From Ancistrus triradiatus (taxonomy: Eukaryota; Chordata; Actinopteri; Siluriformes; Loricariidae): a stretch of DNA of 64,000 nt. The position numbers and the translations under genes are program-made. The notes under the pieces were generated by a model that worked only from the letters and a program-made list of their open reading frames with translations, did not search any database and had not been told where the DNA came from. The DNA lies in the NCBI GenBank assembly GCA_025084515.1, contig JAJAGP010000088.1, positions 248,001-312,000 of the forward strand, written 5' to 3'. Of the stretch, positions 57,724 to 64,000 are shown in pieces (within the stretch, counting starts at the first letter, position 1; each line of letters begins with the position of its first letter).

Positions 57724-58770
57724 TAAAGTGGTAAAGTTTAATATTTAACAGTTACAACAAGCAAATGGCTCCCATTCATCAGAATGACTCATATATGGCA
57801 CTTTTTCAGAACAGCATTCTTTTTTACCCCCCTGCCAAACAGACCAGCTTGTGAATTCCTATTCTGTTACCATGCACTACCAGAAGTGAAGTCCCTGCTG
57901 GTTTTATTCTGAAGTATTCTGGTGTCAATTCAGGGTCAATTAAGCTGGTGGTCTGGAAGGATATTGGTTGTACCTGAGCAACTTTTTAATGGTTACCCTA
58001 AAAGGACGGATCACTTATCCAAATCAGGTATGGACTAATTCAATTTGAATTTGATTATGATGATTTTCACTGTACAGGCTAGACCTGTATCTGACATGTT
58101 CCGCTCTTGGCACAGATCATTTTCCAAAAAAAAACAAAATCTATGTTCTATAACCATTGTTCATAACCAGCTATCTCACAACAAAATGGCTATCAAGACA
58201 TGAATGCTAAATAAATGCTGCTCTTAACCAAATACACCAACAAACACCATTCTGAACAAACACCAATCTCAAATTAATGGGATCTGACAGCATAAGACAC
58301 TGTTCTGACCTATTGGGTGCTGAATGAACAACAACCCTCACTCTGCTTTATCTTATCTCCCATGGCTTTTAACGCTAACAATGTACCCAAACCAAGGAAT
58401 CAAATTTTTCACTATTTTCTTTTCCTGCTAAAAGTTTCACAACAGATCTGATGTGGTAGATGAACATTGATGCTCAGGCATCTACAAAGATATGAAAAAG
58501 ATGCTCTGTTACGGTTTTGCAAAAAAAAAGCTTAGATACAAGGAATGAAAAATGTCTGGGTCACTTGGTCATGGTTTTGGCAAATATTTCTTACACAAAC
58601 ATTTTAATGGTATTGTAGTTACCTTTTATGTAACTGAGTTTCAGATTAGAAAACGACTTCTTCCTAAAACAATTGATACATTATAAAATCAACTTCACTG
58701 ACCACACATGTTATTAAGTAATACATATAACTGTAGCAATATTGTTGACAGTTAATATAGCTCATCTGAA
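57724..58770. other. Upstream flank, nothing recognised
   Basis: Non-coding sequence. Confidence 0.4.
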
Positions 58771-59746
58771 TTCTGAAAAAAGTCACAGCCGGGGGTAAGG
58801 CTTTCTCATACATGACCCCCCAACTATGGAATAAACTTCCCACTTTCGTTCGAGATTCAGACACTTTCCAAAGTTTTAAGTCTAGGCTAAAGACATACTT
58901 ATTTACACAGACTTTTGACTAGATTTAGACCAGGTTGCATGGCTTGGGTCACTGGGGCCGGAGTCTGGAGTCATGTCTGGCCTGCCTGCTTGTCCGCTAG
59001 CAGGGGAGTGTCGAGTGGGCGGTCTGGCTGAACTGGGCTTTGGTCCTCGTGATCTTGACTCGTGCATCCTTGCCCTTAGAATAAGGGCAGAGCTGGGGGT
59101 TTCATAGTCAAAGAGTCTTATGGTGATCAGAGGGACGTTGGGGTTACTGTCTTTCTGCCTCCTGTGGGGTTGCCAATGTCTCATGTGATCCCTCTTGGCT
59201 GTGTTTTCCTACCAGTTCTCCTCTTTCTAGCTATGCTGCTATAGCTAATGCTGCCGGGGGTCTCATGCTACACTTGGCATCAGTGATTGTTAATAGACCA
59301 CTGTGCTCTTAATCAATAACTAATTACATTTCTGTTTTTCTCTCCGAGCTGTGTTTCCGGCAGTTCCAGCCCCACACAATGAATGTTCTCTGCTGGGAGC
59401 TCCACTCAAGCTCATCAGCTCCAGCCCCATCATACCCCGGCACTAAATGTCGATGTGCATACTTCACATTTTATTTTAACTTTGACTCCATGACTTTAGT
59501 TTCGCTCTTAGAATTTATCATTCTACACCGCCCAAGGAGGTTGGTCCCCCCTTTTTGAGTCTTGGTCCTCCAAGGTTTCTTCCTAGAACTGGGGAGTTTT
59601 TCCTTGCCACTGTCGCCCTAGGCTTGCTCAATTTGGGATTGGATGTAGTTATTAGAGGAGATAATCTAAACTTGTAAAGTTGCTTTGAGACAATGCTCCA
59701 TTGTAAAAAGCGCTATATAAATAAATCTGACTTGACTTGACTTGAA
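58770..59746 (+). mobile_element. L2-like LINE 3' end: ORF2 tail and 3' UTR
   Basis: The plus frame ends PQLWNKLPTFVRDSDTFQSF then KSRLKTYLFTQTFD, with a stop at 58920-58922. This is the typical C-terminal tail of fish L2/CR1-type reverse transcriptase proteins. The 3' UTR follows (ccaaggtttcttcctagaac, tttgagacaatgctcca) and ends with aaaaagcgctatataaataa plus a (TTGAC)n tail. The 5' truncation is typical of target-primed reverse transcription. Confidence 0.82.
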
Positions 59747-60316
59747 TTCTGAAATGATCTCCTCCCTTATTTGCAGTTATGTGATTGTGAACACCTTTGT
59801 TTTGACTTTTCTGACAGTGTTAGTTTTGTATTATTTATTGTGTGGTATAGTATTTTATAAGAATGTGATCATTTCTGAATTTAATTACCTGTGTACACTG
59901 AGAGGTCACTTGATTAGAGACACTGCCCTTTCACGATTGGAGCTTTCCTGTATGGAAATTAGACATGTGGCATTTGTGACACCTTGTGAAATCTATGCAA
60001 AGACAAATTGTTGTGGTTCTGAAGGCCAAAATTGGTCCAATGTGCTTCTAATAATGAGAACATTCTGTGTGTATTTCAAAGCTTAATAGCTAGATATATA
60101 TTTTAATGCATTATTTTTGTTGCTGTTAAAAAAAGAAAAAAAATGAAATAGGGCCATGTTAATGTTTTTAATGTCTGTAACTTCTAAGGGACCCATCCTC
60201 ATTGGGCAGCCTTGATGTTAAATATATGAGTTAAATTAAATCAGGTTTAAATATAAAGAAAGAAAAATAAATAGATAGAATACCCAAGTTTCTGACCATA
60301 ATGTGGTCTGAGCCTT
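59747..60316. other. Upstream flank between two LINE tails
   Basis: Non-coding. The open frame at 59742-60086 has no recognisable domain. Confidence 0.4.
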
Positions 60317-60520
60317 AAGTCAAGTATAATTATTTATATAGCGCTTTTTACACCGGAGCATTGTCTCAAAGTATCTTTGGAACTATCTACGGCCACAGCC
60401 CTAATTCAGAAAACCTATGACGACCGTGGCAAAGGAAAAACTCCCTAACTGTTATGAGAAAGAAACCTTAGGAGGACTAAGATACAAAAACCTCCTTGGG
60501 CAGCCTATACATCTGTAAGA
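60317..60520 (-). mobile_element. L2-like LINE 3' tail, inverted copy
   Basis: The reverse complement reads caaggaggtttttgtatctt, taaggtttctttctcataac, tttgagacaatgctccggtg and aaaaagcgctatataaataa. It is related to the tail at 59500-59746 but in the opposite orientation, 570 bp away. Confidence 0.8.
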
Positions 60521-60879
60521 ATTAAACTAATTTATCTACATCTAACTAGAAAAAAATGGTATGTGTACAAGTGGTATTTATTCGCGTTAAAAAAAAACAA
60601 ATGCACATTTTGGCCACTAAGTGGCACTACAGACCATCGTAGGATAAACTCAGGGCGATTACATAAGCATTTAATAATGACATGGTACACAGCTTTACAA
60701 AAGTGGGTGCGATCTTCTTCTCAGTGATTGGGCCCGGCACGTGCCAATCACTTTGAATAGGGCTAATGCAAAATAATTTCCTTGTACTAACTCAGGGAAA
60801 TTAAGCAGCTTTTAAGAATAGAGAAAATTACTTTGAAAATATTCTCCACAAAAAAAGAAAGAAAAAGAACACATTAGTG

Positions 60880-61706
60880 AAAGTCCACAAAACATGCTTC
60901 CAATAGCCTACTGGCTTGTCCACATGATCTTTAGCAAACTATAGCAATGTTCTTTTTGAGAAGCAGTGGCCTTCTCCTTGCAACCCTGCCATGCACACCA
61001 TTGTTGTTCAGTGTTCTTCTGATGGTGGACTCATGAACATTAACATTAGCCAATGTGAGAGAGGCCTTCAGTTGCTTTTTAGAAGTTACCCTGGGGTCCT
61101 TTGTGACCTTGCAAACTATTACACGCCTTGCTAATGGAGTGATCTTTGTTGGTCGACCACTCCTGCGGAGGGTAACAATGGTCTTTGAATTTCCTCCATC
61201 TCTGTTTGACTGTGGATTGGTGGAGTTCCAAAACTCTTTGGAGAGGGGTGTTTTTGTTTAAACTTTGTTTGCCAGCCTGATGGGCATCAACACACTCTTT
61301 TTCTGAGGTCATCAGAAATCCCCTTTGTTCATGCCATGATAAACATCCACAAACATGTGTTGTGAAGAGCAGACTTTGATAGATCCCTGTTCTTTAAATA
61401 AAACAGGGTGCCCACTCACACCTGATTGTCATCCCATTGATTGAAAACACCTGACTCTAATTTCACCTTCAAATTAACTGCTAATCCTAGAGGTTCACAT
61501 ACTTTTGCCACTCACTAATATGTAATATTGGATCATTTTCCTCAATAAATAAATCACCAAGTATAATATTTTGGTCTCATCTGTTTAAATGGGTTCTCTT
61601 TATCTACTTTTAGGACTTGTGTGAAAATCTAATGATGTTTTAGGTCATATTTATGCAGAAATATAGAAAATTCTAAAGGGTTCACAAACTTTCAAGCACC
61701 ACTGTA
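60880..61706 (-). mobile_element. Tc1-like family A, C-terminal part missing
   Basis: Minus-strand start region (ttgttcatgccatgataaac, about 61330), helix-turn-helix relics (HQSTVKQRWRKFKDHCYPPQ) and the leader. The right terminus is aaactttcaagcaccactg then TA. It stops near 60880, before the first-Asp block. Confidence 0.85.
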
Positions 61707-62440
61707 TCTTATCGTTTTTATTGGCAAGGTATTTCAATATTTTTCTACTTTTGGTAAACCGTGCAATTGGTTTCATTCCCAAATATTATGTTGAATATGC
61801 AGTACCGTACTAAAGTCATGACCAGGTACTTTAGTAAGTTCTAGATATTTCCACAGGTGTCTTTGTTGTTCTTCTAAGGTTCTTAACAATTAATGTTAAT
61901 CAGAGAAAAGTTCACATAATTTTTTCATGGCATCCTGTCCAGGGTTGGTTCTCATCTTGCACCCTGTTCTGTTGATGAGGTATCCAGGTATGGAAGGTGA
62001 TCACCCATTGTTTCCACTATTCACATACCCATGGCTACAGAGAACATCATTTTTTATGTAATTCTTTATGCATCTCCTTGTTTGTTTCTTTATTTGGTTT
62101 ATTTAACATCACATCAGCACCCCATACATCTCCTAAATCAATAAAATGTAACTGAAGTCCAATGTTTTTCATCCAAATTGCTTCATTATCATGATAACCT
62201 GAGCACACACACTATTCTTTGGAATCTGGTAGGAAACCATAAAGCAGCATATATGAGTGTTGACCATGTGCAGCCCTTTATGGCCACATTACCATTTGTC
62301 TGTTGCTTACATTGAGCAAGGTGGTGTGTCAAGTCAAGTCAGGTGTAGACAGTTCTAGAGCTGTGACCCTCTCAGGATTTAGTGTTTGCACTCAACAATA
62401 AAGATAATTATTTTTTCTGATTGTTTCTTGCTTTCAATTT
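61707..62440. other. Upstream flank, nothing firm
   Basis: Non-coding. A scrap of the second SINE family lies near 61925-61985 (ggcatcctgtccagggttgg). Confidence 0.4.
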
Positions 62441-62700
62441 CCACTGTTCGAAATGTCATCAGGAAAGCAAGTTCAGGTAATCTGTGCTAGTAAAGACAGG
62501 ATCTGGAGGACCAACAAAATTTTGATAGAACCGCTCACAGATTGGTCAGGTCTGCAAAGGACAACATTCGCAGTGCTGCCAAGTACCTGCTAAAAAGTTT
62601 AGTTGGTACAGCGGTAGTGATGCATTGGTACACTGTGCAATGTTGCTTGAACAAACATGAACTGCATACAAGAGTCATCAGTATAAAAAGATATATGTGA
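62441..62700 (+). mobile_element. Tc1-like N-terminal transposase relic
   Basis: tctggaggaccaacaaaatt, gatagaaccgctcacagatt and gtctgcaaaggacaacattc resemble the second helix-turn-helix and linker of a Tc1-type transposase. It is heavily eroded. Confidence 0.45.
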
Positions 62701-62984
62701 TGTCATCACATAAATTAACATATATTGAAGGCAACACAGCACTTAAAGAGCCAGTGGTATTCTGATATCAGCTTCTGTGATCAGAACGCTTTGGCTACAA
62801 TTACCAAAGATGTTTGGGGAAAAAAAGTTAAAAAAAACATTGGCAGCTGTTTAAACTGATCTTTTTCTTCTTGAAAGAATGGATTATCTGTAAAAAAAAC
62901 TAAAGCTGAATAGAGGTTGGACTATACCTCACATAATAAACCTTAAACACTTCAAGCATTGATATTTTGGTGTTTTAATTCTGT

Positions 62985-63260
62985 TCAGTTCAGCAAATAA
63001 ATTGTAATGGCGCAATAAACTGTGGAGAAATATGTCATAGATCTGATAGGAAATTCCAGGAATTTACTTTTCTTATTTTTCAACCATTCAGAGGACTGGT
63101 TTCTTTGTTTTGGATCACTGTCTTGCTGAATAAATGAACTGCACTTCAGCTTCTGTTCAGACAAATGGCTTGACATTCTTCTGTAAAACTGTCTGGTACA
63201 GATTAAAATGTATGGTTCTTTCTGTTTTTCATGAAACAGAATATAAAAAGTACTTTTCCT
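62985..63260 (-). mobile_element. Tc1-like transposase relic
   Basis: The minus frame reads FIQQDSDPKQRNQSSEWLKN, the second-Asp block of a Tc1 transposase, followed by a frayed Glu region. It is adjacent to, but of a different family from, the copy at 63267. Confidence 0.7.
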
Positions 63261-63266
63261 TATATA

Positions 63267-64000
63267 GTGGTACTTCAAGGTTTTGTGAACCCTTTAGAAT
63301 TTTCTAAAGGGGAACCCAATGAAACAACATAGACAAAAATATGATACTTGATCAATTATTTATTGAGGAAAAGTATCCACCTATTTCATATCTGTGAGGG
63401 GCAAAAGTATGTGAACATTTGTTTTCAGTGTCCGGGGTGCCCCTTGTAGCAATAACTGCTTCCAAACATTTCTGTAACTCATATGTGCACACTGGCCTGG
63501 AGGGGAATTTTAGCTCATTCCTCCTTATAGAACTACTTCAAACTCTGGGATGCTGGTGGGTTTCCTCACATGAGCTACTTCCACAACATTTTTGTTGGAC
63601 TAAGATCAGGACTTTGAGTTGGCCATTCCAAAACATTAACTTTAGTTTTCTTTAACCATTTCACAACGACTTGTGAGCTTGGTGTCATTGTCATGCTACA
63701 TGATCCACTTCTTCTGAGGTTTAGTTCACAAACTGATGTCCTAATATTTTTAGAATATGCTGGAATCATTCACAATTCATTGAGTATTAATCATGAGAAT
63801 AACAGTGTTTTTCTTTCTCCACAAGTAATGCTCCATATTTAAACCCAAAAGCTCTATTTTCATCTAATCCATCCACAAATGTTTTTCCCAGTAGCCTTCT
63901 GGATTGTCCCTGTATCACATGATGGGCAGACATGTTTGTTTTTGGAGAACAGTTGCTTTCTCTTTGCAACTCTACTATGCACCCCATCGAAGTTCACTAG
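63267..64000 (-). mobile_element. Tc1-like family A, cut by the window end
   Basis: The left end agtggtacttcaaggttttg followed by tgaaccctttagaattttc is a diverged family A terminus. The minus frame shows SIRTSVCELNLRRSGSCSMT-like text and SPDLSPTKMLWK (Glu block with the Glu changed to Lys). It continues past 64000. Confidence 0.8.

Noticed and set aside
59742..60086. 114-codon open frame upstream of dvl1 as a gene
   Set aside because: No domain, no conserved pattern, AT-rich composition, and it begins in a LINE tail.
1..64000. CRISPR array, operon or phage-like system
   Set aside because: The sequence is eukaryotic with introns. No regularly spaced direct repeats or bacterial genes were seen.

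Overview
The window is animal nuclear DNA, almost certainly from a teleost fish. The sequence shows an AT-rich background, dense Tc1/mariner relics, tRNA-derived SINEs, hAT, pogo/Tigger-like and L2-like remnants, many dinucleotide repeats, and spliced exons with GT/AG borders. An otophysan fish such as a catfish is plausible, because one SINE resembles, from memory, the Mermaid-type SINEs described in catfish. This is a resemblance and not a database result. There are no prokaryotic genes, operons or CRISPR arrays. Nearly every open frame in the window is a transposon remnant or a chance frame.

One host gene is recognisable. It is a Dishevelled gene, best matched to dvl1, on the minus strand. 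I can place eight coding exons: 55822-55991, 41785-41854, 32634-32755, 16240-16355, 5612-5750, 5200-5293, 5017-5086 and 4763-4902. They splice in phase into 307 codons carrying the start codon, the whole DIX domain, the serine/acidic and basic linker, and the first part of the PDZ domain. The rest of PDZ, the DEP domain and the C-terminus lie beyond position 1. Introns 1 to 4 are about 14.0, 9.0, 16.3 and 10.5 kb and are filled with mobile-element remnants. Introns 5 to 7 are only 318, 113 and 114 bp. A CpG-rich segment around 55820-56260 is the probable promoter and 5' UTR.

Layout. 1-4762: intron 8 (partial), with three Tc1-type relics. 4763-5750: exons 8 to 5. 5751-16239: intron 4, with a quiet AT-rich stretch, a SINE, Tc1 relics, a 530-bp MITE and a hairpin. 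16356-32633: intron 3, with pogo/Tigger-like MITEs, a gag-like fragment, several Tc1 copies, a 100-N assembly gap and hAT fragments. 32756-41784: intron 2, with a hAT element that has an 8-bp target duplication and a nest of hAT, Tc1 and solo LTR. 41855-55821: intron 1, with a Tc1-in-Tc1 nest, a SINE-in-Tc1 nest and degraded copies. 55992-64000: upstream flank, with L2-like LINE tails and more Tc1 relics, and no other host gene that I can see.

I found no convincing new biological system. The observations most worth checking are: an exon 4 splice acceptor whose upstream tract is a (TG)n microsatellite; a coding (GA)n run in the same exon; two long near-perfect hairpins that look like local templated inverted duplications; a three-level transposon nest with a clean solo LTR; and MITEs that resemble mammalian Tigger elements.
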